Notes: a model not told the origin generated them from the sequence alone. 64,000 nucleotides of DNA from Engelhardtia mirabilis (GCA_007751255.1 CP036296.1:4588001-4652000), one strand, 5' to 3'; numbered from the stretch's first letter, positions 17,688 through 27,493 are shown. Numbers and translations: made by a program.

Positions 17688-18024
17688 CGGAACGACGAGT
17701 GCCACGCGCTCGCGAAGCGAACGCAGGGCCACGATCTGAGCAGCAGGCCGAACCGGACGACGCGCCAATCCGGAATCCCGAATTCGAGCGATTCGAAGTC
17801 CCGGGGACGGCCAGCTCGCTGACGGGACCGACCGGCTGCGGTTGCAGCGTGCCGTGCACGGCACTGCCCCCCGCTCGAGTCGACCTGCGCCCCTGGCGGC
17901 CCCCGTCAGCCCTAGGGATTCGAGGCGTCTTCGCATTCGCTCCGGGAGGGCTCGGCACTGGCGTTGTTCGAAGGCCCGGTCGACCGACCGGACCACCAAC
18001 CTGACCCTTCACCCCTTCAGCGCC
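17688..18024. other. Divergent intergenic region between the Kelch gene and a secreted-protein gene
   Basis: A 337-bp region between two divergently transcribed secreted or surface-protein genes that must carry both promoters. Apart from a 16-bp perfect palindrome at 17849-17864 nothing specific is seen; no RNA gene or small ORF with plausible codon use stands out. Confidence 0.5.
17849..17864. promoter_or_regulatory. 16-bp perfect palindrome, possible operator
   Basis: GTGCCGTGCACGGCAC is its own reverse complement. It lies in the middle of the divergent interval, about 160 bp from either predicted start, where a dimeric regulator could control both genes. No cognate regulator is adjacent. 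Confidence 0.3.
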
Positions 18025-19230
18025 ATGCGAACCCCGATCCTCCCGCTCCTCCTTCCCGCCGCCATCGGCCTGTCCGCCGGCCTCGGCTTCGCAGGGGACC
18101 CGAGCGTCAACCAGTACGGCTCCGCCTGCGGCTCGGCGCCCGGCTTGACCCTGCTCTCCAGCCCCGTGGCCGGCACCAGCCTCGACTTCCAGGTCAGCGG
18201 CGATCCCCTCGGCGTGCAGATCCTCGGCACCGGCTTCAGCGACACGCACTTCGGTGGCCAGCCGATCCTGCCCTTCAACCTCGCGTCACTGGGCTTTCCC
18301 AGCGGCTGCTCGCTCTACAACTCCCTGGACCTGACCAACGTCTACAGCGGCGGCACCGGCGTCCACCTCGACTCCTTCAACCTGCCCCCGAGCTCGGCTG
18401 GTGTGCCCTTCTACATGCAGGTCCTCGAACTGAGCCTGTTTCCCCAGGGCTACACGGGCACCAGCGACGGAACGGCTGTCGTCATCGGCGACGCCGGCCC
18501 GAACATCGGCAGCATCAGCGTCACCAGCGGTGGCGACGGCACGCTGATCACCCTCACCGGGACCGGCTTCAACACACCCGCCAAGGACAACTGCGTCGGC
18601 ATCGCCGGCAAGGGCTTGGGGATCATCCAGAGCGGCACCTCCACCAGCATCACCGTGCGGGTCGAAGGCTCGGCCGCGGCGGTCGGCCCGATCGCGATCC
18701 TCAGCGGCCAGCGCGACCTGGTGCCCGCGAGTTCGTTCATCCAACTCCCCGGCGCGCCGGCGATCCCCGGCGTGGCGGCGTTCACCGGGACGCCCTCGGC
18801 CTCGACCATGGGCACGTCGGCCCAGTCCTTCAACCTGGTCGCGGACCCGAACTTCAAGCCCTTCGTGGCCGTGCCGCCGCCCGCGATCGCGAGCCTCGTT
18901 CCCGGCCTGAAGGTCAAGTTCGACTTCGACCCGTGCAACGCCGGTGACTGCCTGCGCGTCTGGATGCGGATCTACGAGAACGGGCGCTGCCACGACGTCT
19001 ACTTCACCGACGAGAGCGGCTCCTTCATCGGCAAGACCCTGGCCATCCCCGGCAACATGTCGCCGCAGTTCTGCGCCCTGTGGGCCTGCGCCTGGATCCA
19101 GCAGTCCCTCGAGCCGCGCATCCCGGGCTTCAAGTGCGACGTCGAGGGCGGCTCTATCGTGCTCTCCGTCGACCTCGGCACCGGCATCACCGGCTTCGAG
19201 GGCGGCTTCAGCGTGACCACCGGCTGCTGA
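18025..19230 (+). CDS. Secreted TIG/IPT-like protein, paralogue of the gene at 23423
   Basis: The 401-residue product has a signal peptide ending near GLGFAGD. Its mature start is NQYGSACGSAPGLTLL. The central part has an IPT/TIG-like Ig fold (ISVTSGGDGTLITLTGTGF), followed by GLGIIQSGTSTSITVRVEGS and a C-terminal module with conserved Cys (CLRVWMRIYENGRCHDVYFT). Essentially the same order recurs in the gene at 23423 (YGSTCGS, GLGIVESGTDTSLTVRVEGS, VWMRIEENGMNHDVYFT). The Cys-rich mature start may form a disulphide in the periplasm or outside the cell. The role is unknown, possibly surface or adhesive. ATG 18025 directly precedes the signal peptide. Confidence 0.75.
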   Translation: MRTPILPLLLPAAIGLSAGLGFAGDPSVNQYGSACGSAPGLTLLSSPVAGTSLDFQVSGDPLGVQILGTGFSDTHFGGQPILPFNLASLGFPSGCSLYNSLDLTNVYSGGTGVHLDSFNLPPSSAGVPFYMQVLELSLFPQGYTGTSDGTAVVIGDAGPNIGSISVTSGGDGTLITLTGTGFNTPAKDNCVGIAGKGLGIIQSGTSTSITVRVEGSAAAVGPIAILSGQRDLVPASSFIQLPGAPAIPGVAAFTGTPSASTMGTSAQSFNLVADPNFKPFVAVPPPAIASLVPGLKVKFDFDPCNAGDCLRVWMRIYENGRCHDVYFTDESGSFIGKTLAIPGNMSPQFCALWACAWIQQSLEPRIPGFKCDVEGGSIVLSVDLGTGITGFEGGFSVTTGC

Positions 19231-19511
19231 TCGCCGGAGCGACCCCGCGCCGGTCCCCGCCGACCAGCAGCACGCCGACCTCGAGCCGGCCCACCGAGCC
19301 GTGGACGCGGACGGGAGGGAGGGAGCGAGGTCGGCGGTCTCCTGGGCGTGCGGGACCCGGCGCGTCGAAGATTTTTTTGGGGGAATCTCCGCGAGATCCG
19401 CAAGGTCGCGACGCCGTTGATCCCTGGGCCGCAGGCCTGACCTGCCCCGAGGGGGGCCGGTGGCCTCCGTGGCGACTCAATCTCCGGCTCACCGGATCCC
19501 GAGGACCCTCG

Positions 19512-22271
19512 TTGCTGCACCTTCCGTTCACGCTCATCGCCTGTCTGCAAGGCCCCATCGAGGTCCCGGGTGAGCTCCTGTTCCGGCCCCACGGGGACCC
19601 ACTCATCCGCCACACCGAGCTCCCGGCGCCGCCGGCTCCAGGCGGCAGCAGCCCGGGGGAGCTGCCGCCGCTCCTGGGCCAAGCCGGCCAGCTCTGCTCC
19701 GGCCTCGGGCTCGTGTTCGCGCCGAACTTCGACCAGATCGAGGGCGACACCCCCAGCGCCGTGGCCTTCACCCCGGATGGCTCGCGCTACCTGATCGCGC
19801 ACCGCGACTCGAAGAACCTGATCGAGTTCGACACCGCCACCAACGACTTCCTGCGGGCCATCGACGTCTCCGGCTCGCCCCAGGATCTGGCCCTGACGCC
19901 GGACGGCTCGACGGCGGTGGTCGCGAACATGCTGGAGGGCACGGTGAGCTTCATCGACCTGGCCAGCGGTACCGAGACGACCACGGCCACGGGCTTCAGC
20001 CAACCCGCCGTGGTGCGCCTGACGGGCGACGGATCCCGCGCGGTGGTCGGCAACTGGGGTGCCCAGGAGCTGGTCGTGCTGGACGTGGCCAGCGGCGCCG
20101 AGCTGCTACGCGTGGGCGGCATGGGCTTTTGGGCGACGGGCTGGTTCGCGTCCGAAGCCGGCGCGTCGGGCACCCTCGTCGAGCAACTCGAGGTGAGCGG
20201 CAACACGGCGGTGCACCCCGATCGCGTGCACGACGAGATCGTCCTGGTGGACGTCGTCACGGGCACGACGACCCGCTTGACCAGCCTCGAGGAGCCCCGC
20301 GGCCTGGCTCTGACTCCGGACGGCGCCACCGCCGTGATCGCCCACGGCGGTCTGGCCAAGGCGATCAGCGTCGTCGACGTGGCCTCCGCCACGATCACCA
20401 AGGCCATCTTCCTGAACCTGTTCCCGATCGGCGCGATCACTGTCGACCCGAGCGGCACCACCGCGGTGGTCGCGGCGTCCACGGGCCCCACCATCGGCAA
20501 CAACTCGCTGGTCGTGGACCTGGTGTCGGGCGCCGTGTCGCCGGTGGTCCCCACCGGCTGGATCGGAACCTACCGCCGCACCGCCGACGGCAACCACGCC
20601 CTCGGCTTCGGCCAGCGGATCGTCCTGGTGGAGTTCGCCAGCGGCGCGATCGTGGCCGACCTGGACGGTCCGGCCTGGACCGCCCTGGGAGCCATCTCCC
20701 CCACAGCCGACAAGGCGGTGCTGGTCACCAACAGCGCGGGGGAGGATCGATTGGTGGTCGAGACCACCGGCGCGGGCGCGTCGATCTCCTTCCAGGACAC
20801 CACCGGCCAGGGCCTCGAGGCCGATGCCACGCGCAGGATCGCGATCAGCGCCGACGGGAGGGTCGCGGTGACCACGAATGTGCTGAGTGACACGGCCACC
20901 ATCTGGGACGTCCCCGGGGCGACCTTGGTCAAGGTCGTCGAGGTCGGCGATCGGCCGGAGGGCGTCGCGCTGACTCCCGACGGGTCCCTGGCCGTGGTCG
21001 CAAACCTCGACTCGACCTTCGTCTCCGTGATCGACGTCGCCACGGCGACGGTGACCCAGATCCCGATCTCGTTCCGGGGCAGCGAGGTGGCGATCTCGCC
21101 CGATGGAACCCAGGCCTTCGTGGCGACCATCGACGACGGCGACGGGGTCTGGCGCATCGACCTCACGACGCTGACCGTCTCCGGGGCCAAGATCCCCACC
21201 GGGGACATGGCCTTCTTCAACACGGGCTACGGCTACGCCAGCGGGATCGCCCTGTCCCCCGACGGATCGCGCCTGGCGGTCTGCAACACCTTCTCGAACT
21301 CGGTCACGGTCCTGGACACCCAGGCCTGGTCGACGCTCGGCACCGTGGCGGTGAGCTCGCGGCCCCTGCGCGCGGTGTGGAACGCGGCCGGGACCACCTG
21401 CTACGTCGGCTGCTACGCGGGGAACCAGGTAGCGCGCATCCAGGTCGGCGCCGGGCCCCCCCAGTTGACGGGCTCGTTCCCCTCGCCCAACGGGCCCCTG
21501 CACCTCGCCCTGGCGCCGGACGAGCAGAGCCTGGTGACGGCGGGTGGACTGGCGGGCATGGTCCGGATCGCCCTGCCCTCGGGCGCGGCCACGGCGACGG
21601 CCCCCCTGCCCGGCAAGGTCGTCGGTCTGACCTACTCGGCCAAGGGCGAGCTGCTCGCACCCTTCGGGCGCTGGGACTTCCTGACCAGCTCGGGCACCTA
21701 CTTCGCGAACTACGAGGGCACCCTGCGCTTCGCCGACCCGGCGACGCTGGGAGTTCTGAACGAGATCGTGATCGACCCCCACTCGCCCTCGGACTACGCC
21801 ATCGACGCGGCCTCCGAGGTCCTGGTCCTGCCCAGCGTGCACGTGCAGGGCGTGACCTTCGTCCGGCTGAACGCCGGCTTGGTCGCGGAGCCGGCGGCCA
21901 TCTCGATCACCTCTGGAGGCAGCCAGGACCTCTGCCTCGACGCGGGCGTCGCCTTCGCGGGCCAGGTCTACCTCGTGCTGGGCTCGGCCAGCGGAACCGC
22001 GCCGGGCCTCACCGTCGACGCGGTGACCCTTCCGCTGGTCCCCGACCCGTACCTGTTCTGGACCCTGACTGCCGCGGGCAACGCGCCGTTCGTCGGCACG
22101 CTCGGGGTGCTCGACGGCCTGGGCCGGGCCACCGCCGCGATCGTGCTCGGGCCGCTGCTCGACCCCAACCTGGCGGGCCTCGACCTGCACCACGCCTTCG
22201 TGGCCCTCGATCCGCTGATGGGGACCGTGGGCTTCGCCAGCGAGGCCGTGGGACTCGAGCTGGCTCCCTGA
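19512..22271 (+). CDS. YVTN-type beta-propeller lipoprotein
   Basis: I start at TTG 19512 because GAGGA lies 6 nt upstream and the product then opens with a short lipoprotein signal (LPFTLIAC, lipobox LIAC); the open frame upstream has no protein-like features. The 919-residue protein carries many repeats of the YVTN/NHL kind: TPDGSTAVVANMLEGTVSFI, LTPDGATAVIAHGGLAKAIS, LTPDGSLAVVANLDSTFVSV and LSPDGSRLAVCNTFSNSVTV. These predict one or two seven-bladed propellers. A C-terminal domain (DLCLDAGVAFAGQVYLVLGS) resembles modules found in planctomycete secreted proteins. Probably a surface-exposed binding protein. Confidence 0.8.
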   Translation: MLHLPFTLIACLQGPIEVPGELLFRPHGDPLIRHTELPAPPAPGGSSPGELPPLLGQAGQLCSGLGLVFAPNFDQIEGDTPSAVAFTPDGSRYLIAHRDSKNLIEFDTATNDFLRAIDVSGSPQDLALTPDGSTAVVANMLEGTVSFIDLASGTETTTATGFSQPAVVRLTGDGSRAVVGNWGAQELVVLDVASGAELLRVGGMGFWATGWFASEAGASGTLVEQLEVSGNTAVHPDRVHDEIVLVDVVTGTTTRLTSLEEPRGLALTPDGATAVIAHGGLAKAISVVDVASATITKAIFLNLFPIGAITVDPSGTTAVVAASTGPTIGNNSLVVDLVSGAVSPVVPTGWIGTYRRTADGNHALGFGQRIVLVEFASGAIVADLDGPAWTALGAISPTADKAVLVTNSAGEDRLVVETTGAGASISFQDTTGQGLEADATRRIAISADGRVAVTTNVLSDTATIWDVPGATLVKVVEVGDRPEGVALTPDGSLAVVANLDSTFVSVIDVATATVTQIPISFRGSEVAISPDGTQAFVATIDDGDGVWRIDLTTLTVSGAKIPTGDMAFFNTGYGYASGIALSPDGSRLAVCNTFSNSVTVLDTQAWSTLGTVAVSSRPLRAVWNAAGTTCYVGCYAGNQVARIQVGAGPPQLTGSFPSPNGPLHLALAPDEQSLVTAGGLAGMVRIALPSGAATATAPLPGKVVGLTYSAKGELLAPFGRWDFLTSSGTYFANYEGTLRFADPATLGVLNEIVIDPHSPSDYAIDAASEVLVLPSVHVQGVTFVRLNAGLVAEPAAISITSGGSQDLCLDAGVAFAGQVYLVLGSASGTAPGLTVDAVTLPLVPDPYLFWTLTAAGNAPFVGTLGVLDGLGRATAAIVLGPLLDPNLAGLDLHHAFVALDPLMGTVGFASEAVGLELAP

Positions 22272-22355
22272 CCCGGGTCGCGGCGGCGAGCGCGGGGCCG
22301 CGGGGTCGCGCGCCGCGGGTGCGACCGAGGGTCGGTGCGGTAGTCTCAGCGCCCC

Positions 22356-23120
22356 ATGCGGACCTTCGACCCGCCCTACACCGCCGCCTCCCGCGCCGAA
22401 CAGGTCCTGGCAGAGCAGGGCTACGTGGTCCTCGATCCCGAGGCAGTGCGCGAGCGGCTCGGACTGGAGCGCGAGGGACTGGAGGCCCTGGGTCCAGCCT
22501 GGGATCGGTTGCCGCCGGACGAGCACCTGCGCGACGGCGGCCGCTACCGACGCCGCCGGCACGGCTGCTTCGTGGTCGAGGGGGACACCGTGACCCACGA
22601 GGCCCACCGCGCCCACTGGCAGCCCGAGCGGTACAACGCTCTGCACGGCGGCATCGAGCGCTGGTTCGAGCCCCTCGAGCGCGAGTGGCTCGACTCCCCC
22701 ACTTGGCGACGGATGATCCTGGGGCTCGCCGAGATGTTCTCGGAGCTCGCGCCCGGCGCGCGCTGGTTCGTGGAGGCCCACCCCTTCCGGATCGACACGA
22801 CCGGCGGCATCGGCCGCCCGACGCCCGAGGGCGCCCACCGTGACGGCGTCGACTTCGTGGCGCTGTTTCTGGTCGCGGCCGAGGGCATCAAGGGCGGCGA
22901 GACCCGTGTGTTCGATGCCGACGGTCCGACGGGGCTGCGCTTCACCCTCGCCGAGCCCTGGACCGCGATGCTGCTCGACGACCGGCGCGTGGTGCACGAG
23001 TCGACGCCGATCCAGCCCCTGGCCGACGAGGGCCATCGCGACACCCTGGTGCTGACCTTCCGGCGGGACGGGTTCCAGGCGCCGCGCGACGGGGCCGATC
23101 GGACGGAGCGGTCAGCCTGA
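22356..23120 (+). CDS. 2OG-Fe(II) dioxygenase family protein (isoleucine-hydroxylase-like)
   Basis: The 254-residue product contains HRD at 161-163 (His161, Asp163) and His214 in RVVHEST, the His-x-Asp...His iron triad, with Arg228 in GHRDTLVLTF for 2-oxoglutarate binding. Together with GGETRVFDADG this matches the 2OG-Fe dioxygenase family of Bacillus isoleucine 4-hydroxylase (PF10014-type). The likely reaction is hydroxylation of a free amino acid or similar acid, but the substrate cannot be read from the sequence. ATG start; it stands alone between two secreted-protein genes. Confidence 0.85.
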   Translation: MRTFDPPYTAASRAEQVLAEQGYVVLDPEAVRERLGLEREGLEALGPAWDRLPPDEHLRDGGRYRRRRHGCFVVEGDTVTHEAHRAHWQPERYNALHGGIERWFEPLEREWLDSPTWRRMILGLAEMFSELAPGARWFVEAHPFRIDTTGGIGRPTPEGAHRDGVDFVALFLVAAEGIKGGETRVFDADGPTGLRFTLAEPWTAMLLDDRRVVHESTPIQPLADEGHRDTLVLTFRRDGFQAPRDGADRTERSA

Positions 23121-23422
23121 TCGCGGACCGCGGGCTCGAATCGTCGATCGCGAGGTGCCCCACTGGCGCCCTGGGAGGGTCAAGCGACCCGCAGTTCCCC
23201 ACGAGCTTCACGGCAGGCGCCGCCCCCCCCCGATCAGGGCGCGGTTTGCGGGATCTAAACGCGCGGACGGCGCGTCCGGGACCTGGACAAGACGAACGGC
23301 TCCGGTCCCCCGCGGACCGCGAGCCGCGCGGCAGCCGGTGGAGGGCGATTCCCGCCGTCACCGATGGCCACGTGGCCGCCCGCCGCCCCCCCATCCAATC
23401 GCGCAGGCTCGAAGGAGCTCCC
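23121..23422. other. Interval upstream of the second secreted TIG/IPT-like gene
   Basis: About 300 bp of GC-rich sequence without a convincing gene. A small hairpin (23303-23308 with 23314-23319, 6 bp, 5-nt loop) and a good Shine-Dalgarno (GAAGGAG) before the ATG at 23423 are the only signals seen. The promoter of the secreted-protein gene must be here. Confidence 0.45.
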
Positions 23423-24610
23423 ATGCGACCCCTCCTCGCTGGTTCCCTGTCCCTGACCGTGCTCGCCCTCGCCACCGACCCCGCCGGAGCGCAGACCGAA
23501 GGCATCGCAGCCTACGGCTCGACCTGCGGCTCCGAACCCGTCCTGGCCCTCACGGGGATCCCCATCGAAGGGGGCAGCCTCTCGTACGTGCCCCTCGGCT
23601 CCGCGCCCGGCAACCTGCTCGTGCTGGGCGTCGGCTTCAGCGACGCGAGCTTCCTCGGCCTGCCCCTGCCCCTCGGCCTGGCGCCCTTCGGCTTCCCGGG
23701 TGGCTGCGAGCTCTACACCTCGGCCGACCTGGTGCTCTTCACCCAGGGATTCGGCCAGCTCGAGCTGCCCGCCAACACCTCCGGGCTGCACCTCTACCTG
23801 CAGCTGATCGAGTTCGCGCCCCTGTCCAGTGCCTTCGTCGGCGCCAGCGAGGCCTACGACGTCACGATCCTGACCCCCGGTTCGACCGTCGACCTCTTCG
23901 GCCCCGCGACGGGCACCGACGGCACCCTGGTGACCATCGCCGGTAGCGGCTTTGCGGTGCCCTTCCAGAACAACTGTGTCGCGATGACCTCCGAGGGACT
24001 CGGCATCGTCGAGAGCGGCACCGACACCAGCTTGACGGTCCGCGTCGAGGGCTCCGACCCCGCCCTGGGCAAGATCGGTGTGGTGACGGGCCTGCGCGAG
24101 CAGGTCGACACCTCGGCCTTCGTCTACCCGGCCGGCTCGACGCCCGTGCCGGGCATCTCGGTCTTCAGCGGGGCGCTCACCGCCGCGACGGTCGGCATCT
24201 CGGCGGCGCCCTTCGACCTTCAGGACGACCCTCTGTTCACGCCCTTCCAAGCCCTCGCCACCACCGACGCCGAGGGCGCCGTTCCCGGCCTCACGTACCA
24301 GTTCGACTTCCCGAACTGCGACGTCGGGGACAAGCTGAAGGTCTGGATGCGGATCGAGGAGAACGGCATGAACCACGACGTGTACTTCACCGACGGGATC
24401 AGCTACGCCTCCAAGCAGCTCAAGATCCTGGTCGCCATGCACCCGGCGAAGTGCGCCCTGTGGGCCCGTGCCTGGCTGATCCAATCGCTGCAGCCGCGCA
24501 TCGTCGGCATCCAGGTCGTCGCCAACGGTGGCTCGATCCAGATCTCCGTCAACAACGGCACGGGCATCGTCGGCCTGAAGGGCGGCTTCAAGATCGTCGT
24601 CGGACCCTGA
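23423..24610 (+). CDS. Secreted TIG/IPT-like protein, paralogue of the gene at 18025
   Basis: The 395-residue product has a signal peptide (cleavage after GAQ or nearby), then YGSTCGSEPVLALTGIPIEG and GVGFSDASFLG. A TIG-like region follows (VDLFGPATGTDGTLVTIAGS), then GLGIVESGTDTSLTVRVEGS and a C-terminal KVWMRIEENGMNHDVYFTDG. Each block has a counterpart in the gene at 18025, so the two are paralogues flanking the propeller gene. The ATG is preceded by GAAGGAG. Function is unknown; extracytoplasmic location is clear from the signal peptide. Confidence 0.75.
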   Translation: MRPLLAGSLSLTVLALATDPAGAQTEGIAAYGSTCGSEPVLALTGIPIEGGSLSYVPLGSAPGNLLVLGVGFSDASFLGLPLPLGLAPFGFPGGCELYTSADLVLFTQGFGQLELPANTSGLHLYLQLIEFAPLSSAFVGASEAYDVTILTPGSTVDLFGPATGTDGTLVTIAGSGFAVPFQNNCVAMTSEGLGIVESGTDTSLTVRVEGSDPALGKIGVVTGLREQVDTSAFVYPAGSTPVPGISVFSGALTAATVGISAAPFDLQDDPLFTPFQALATTDAEGAVPGLTYQFDFPNCDVGDKLKVWMRIEENGMNHDVYFTDGISYASKQLKILVAMHPAKCALWARAWLIQSLQPRIVGIQVVANGGSIQISVNNGTGIVGLKGGFKIVVGP

Positions 24611-24625
24611 GCCGCCCGCCCGGGA

Positions 24626-27493
24626 TCAGGGCCCGACGAAGGTCGAGGCGTTGCCCTCCGGCTGACCGTCGGCGTTGTACCAGGAGTCCAGCACCAGGCC
24701 GGTGCTCGGATTCGCCAGCAGCTCCGTCAGTGTGGTCCCCAGCGGCCCCGCCATGTTCAGGTCGCTCGCGCCGTCGCGCAGGAGGTCCGCCACACCCGGC
24801 GTCAAGAGCGGGTGGTTGTTGGAGGCGAAGCTGGTGCCCGTCTCGCTCACGATCCGGTCCAGGTCGTAGACGATGTCGGCCGGGTCGTAGACCGTCGACG
24901 GTGCCACGTTCAGCGGCTTGCGCTGGGGGTCGATGTCCAGCGGGTTGACCGGCGCCCCGCCGGCGTCGAACAGGAACATGCCCGAGCCCAGGCCGGCCAC
25001 CATGTGGACGAACATGGGCGAGTTCAGCTGGTTGCCCGGGTTGCGTCCGATGTGGTCCTGCAGCAAGGTCCAGTTGAGGCTGTCGTAATCGCCGGTCTGG
25101 ATCGCGGTGCGGAAGGAAGCGTACTCGGACCCGAAGTCGGTGATCGCGTCGTCGGTCAGGTGGCAGGCGACGCAGTACCGGGGCCCCTCGTTCTCGCTGT
25201 CGACCCGTCCGCGGATCGAGTGGGCCATCATCGCGTTGTGCGACAGGGCCGGGAAGTTCGCGCTCGGCGCGTTGCCGGCGACGTTGCGATCGGAGAAGGC
25301 GAAGACCTCGCTGCGAGCTCCGTTCAGGTCGTTGTAGCGGAAGAAGGTCTTGGTGTTCGCGCTCATCTGCGCGATCTCGCCGTTGTGGTCGACGCCGAGC
25401 TGGAACATCAACGGCGACTGGTAGACGAAGTCGGCGAACTTCTCCCGGAAGACGATCCTGTCCCCGGTGATGTTCGAGAAGTTGTTGCCCTGGTTGTACT
25501 CGCCCTCGAGGTGACAACCCATGCAGGTGTTGGTCCAGGAGGCGTGGCAGGTGGCGCAGTCCAACCGGTCCGTGTGGCTGAAGCCAGTCGCGACCCAGTC
25601 CTCTTGCTGCGGGCCGATGCCGGTGCTGGCCAATCCGTCGATGCGCCCCATGGCGTAGGAGGCGGAGGCCGAATAGACCGGCTCACTCCCGGGCACGGTG
25701 CTGAGCGGGTTGACGACCCCGTTGTCGACGATCGTGTCCAGGGTCTGCGGCACGAAGTGCTTCACGCCCGTCAGGCGGCTGTACAGGTACAGGTGCCCGT
25801 CGCCCTCGCGGCGCACGTGGCGCAGAACGTTGCCCTCGGTGTCCGTGGCGTGCTGGCCGGCCTGGCCGGCGTAACTCGTGCCCGCCACCGTCGGCGCGTA
25901 GGCAGTCGCCGTGCCGTGGCAGCTCTCACAGGCGATGGCCACGGCCTGCTCCTGCCGCGAGCGCAGCTCGGAGCGTCCGTCGCCCACCTTACCGCCGTGC
26001 AGGTCGTTGCTGCCGTGGCAGTCGATGCAACCCATCCCGGCCTCGTGGTGGACGTCCGGCGGGGTGTCGTCGCGCCCGTCGCCGTCGTAGTCCTCCTCCG
26101 CCAGGTACTGGCGGTGGTCACGGCCGTTGAACTCCTTGTTGCCCAGCACCGGATCGAACAGGCGCGTGTCGTTCTGGGTCGTGGTGAACGACACCGGGTT
26201 GGCCGGGTACTGGCGGTTCTTGCGCACGTTCTCGTTCTGGTCGAGGCGGATGCCCCAGTACTGCATCACCGTGCGGTTGGAGCCCTGGTGACAGCCGGCG
26301 CAGGTCAGGTCGTCCATGCCCTCGACGGTGGCGCCGTTGGACAGGGTCTTCTTGACGCTGACGATCTTGTGCGCGCGCACGTGGGCCCACTCGGGGTCGT
26401 CGATGTCGTCCGGATCCAGGGGTTCGAGCTTGTTGACGTGGGGGTCGAGACTCCCGCTGCGCCCGCCCAGGCTGTAGGGCATGTGGCAGGCCGTGCAGCC
26501 CGAGGAGCGGTAGTCGCCGGAGCGGTTGTTCGCACCGGCGCTGCCCAGGTGACAGTCGCCGCAGGTGAAGGCCACCTGCTCGTGGTACAGGTTCGCCAGC
26601 TCGGAGCCCGTCACCAGGCGCCCGTCCGCCTGCACGTCGTCGAGCAGGTTGGCGGCGTTGTAGGCCGCGTTGTTGTGGATCGCGTCCGGCGCCGGGTCGT
26701 TGCGCACGCTGAAGACCGGGTACTCGATCAGCTCTGAGACCTCGCCGATCTGCGCCGTGCCCAGGTTGAAGGCCGGGTCGACCACCGCGCGCCAGCCCAG
26801 GTCGGCGGCCGTGTCCTGCCACAGGTCGACGCTGGCCGGGACCTCGTTCTCGACGCCCGAGGCGAAGGACGCGCCCGAGAAGATCCCGCTCGAGGTGGCC
26901 AAGAGCGAGTGCGCCACCGAGTCCGAGTGGGGTGCGTGGCACTGACCACAACCCAGACCCGCCTCGGTGACCCGCAGGTCACCCGGGTTGATCCACTGCA
27001 GGTAGTCGAGCGCGGTATAGGTCGTGCCCCCCACCGTGTAGTCCGGGAACTTGTCGATCCCGACCAGGGTCAGGCGGTTGAAGTACGCCTGGGCGTTGAC
27101 GTCCTGAAAGTCGCGGTCGCCGATCTGCGGCGGCGGCGGCACGTGGGCGAGCTCCTTGGTGTCGCCCGCGACGTTGCCGCCGTGGCAGGTGGCGCAGTCC
27201 AGGTTCGCGGCGCCAGGGAAGGGGTGCGGGTTCTCGATGCCCGGTCCGGCGTAGTCGCCGGAGAGCGTGCCGTTGTGGCACAGCATGCAGCTGGTCGAGC
27301 TCTGAGGCGTCAGGCCCGCGGTGTCCCCACCGGCGCCCCCGCCGCAACCCGAGAGTGCGAGGGCCGCGAAGGCCAACAGCACCAGGGCCACGGCGACCAC
27401 GCGCACCAAGCCCGACTCCCGCTCGACGGCCGCTAGGCCCTCCAGCTCGGCGGTCGCCTCCACCGCGCCCTGCTCACCTGACAACTGCCCCAT
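24626..27493 (-). CDS. Undecahaem c-type cytochrome lipoprotein, putative outer-membrane terminal reductase
   Basis: The product carries eleven CXXCH haem sites (CMLCH, CATCH, CGQCH, CGDCH, CTACH, CAGCH, CIDCH, CESCH, CATCH, CMGCH, CVACH) in about 955 residues, after a lipobox (LALSGC). I prefer ATG 27493, which has AGGAG 9 nt upstream; TTG or GTG codons near 27407 would give a shorter signal. Nearly 200 haem-free residues form the C-terminus. As the last gene of the porin-cytochrome cluster it resembles the cell-surface cytochromes of porin-cytochrome conduits, which pass electrons to extracellular acceptors. No substrate-binding residues can be named. Confidence 0.85.
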   Translation of the reverse strand: MGQLSGEQGAVEATAELEGLAAVERESGLVRVVAVALVLLAFAALALSGCGGGAGGDTAGLTPQSSTSCMLCHNGTLSGDYAGPGIENPHPFPGAANLDCATCHGGNVAGDTKELAHVPPPPQIGDRDFQDVNAQAYFNRLTLVGIDKFPDYTVGGTTYTALDYLQWINPGDLRVTEAGLGCGQCHAPHSDSVAHSLLATSSGIFSGASFASGVENEVPASVDLWQDTAADLGWRAVVDPAFNLGTAQIGEVSELIEYPVFSVRNDPAPDAIHNNAAYNAANLLDDVQADGRLVTGSELANLYHEQVAFTCGDCHLGSAGANNRSGDYRSSGCTACHMPYSLGGRSGSLDPHVNKLEPLDPDDIDDPEWAHVRAHKIVSVKKTLSNGATVEGMDDLTCAGCHQGSNRTVMQYWGIRLDQNENVRKNRQYPANPVSFTTTQNDTRLFDPVLGNKEFNGRDHRQYLAEEDYDGDGRDDTPPDVHHEAGMGCIDCHGSNDLHGGKVGDGRSELRSRQEQAVAIACESCHGTATAYAPTVAGTSYAGQAGQHATDTEGNVLRHVRREGDGHLYLYSRLTGVKHFVPQTLDTIVDNGVVNPLSTVPGSEPVYSASASYAMGRIDGLASTGIGPQQEDWVATGFSHTDRLDCATCHASWTNTCMGCHLEGEYNQGNNFSNITGDRIVFREKFADFVYQSPLMFQLGVDHNGEIAQMSANTKTFFRYNDLNGARSEVFAFSDRNVAGNAPSANFPALSHNAMMAHSIRGRVDSENEGPRYCVACHLTDDAITDFGSEYASFRTAIQTGDYDSLNWTLLQDHIGRNPGNQLNSPMFVHMVAGLGSGMFLFDAGGAPVNPLDIDPQRKPLNVAPSTVYDPADIVYDLDRIVSETGTSFASNNHPLLTPGVADLLRDGASDLNMAGPLGTTLTELLANPSTGLVLDSWYNADGQPEGNASTFVGP

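Noticed and set aside
19350-19390. T7 run that could be a Rho-independent terminator after the first secreted-protein gene
   Set aside because: The nearest inverted repeat is imperfect and separated from the Ts by about 13 nt, so no proper hairpin precedes the T-run.
20106-23036. A 976-codon minus-strand frame opposite the propeller gene
   Set aside because: The plus strand carries the YVTN repeats and the dioxygenase motifs; the minus frame has none and is rich in Gly, Arg, Val and His from antisense codons.
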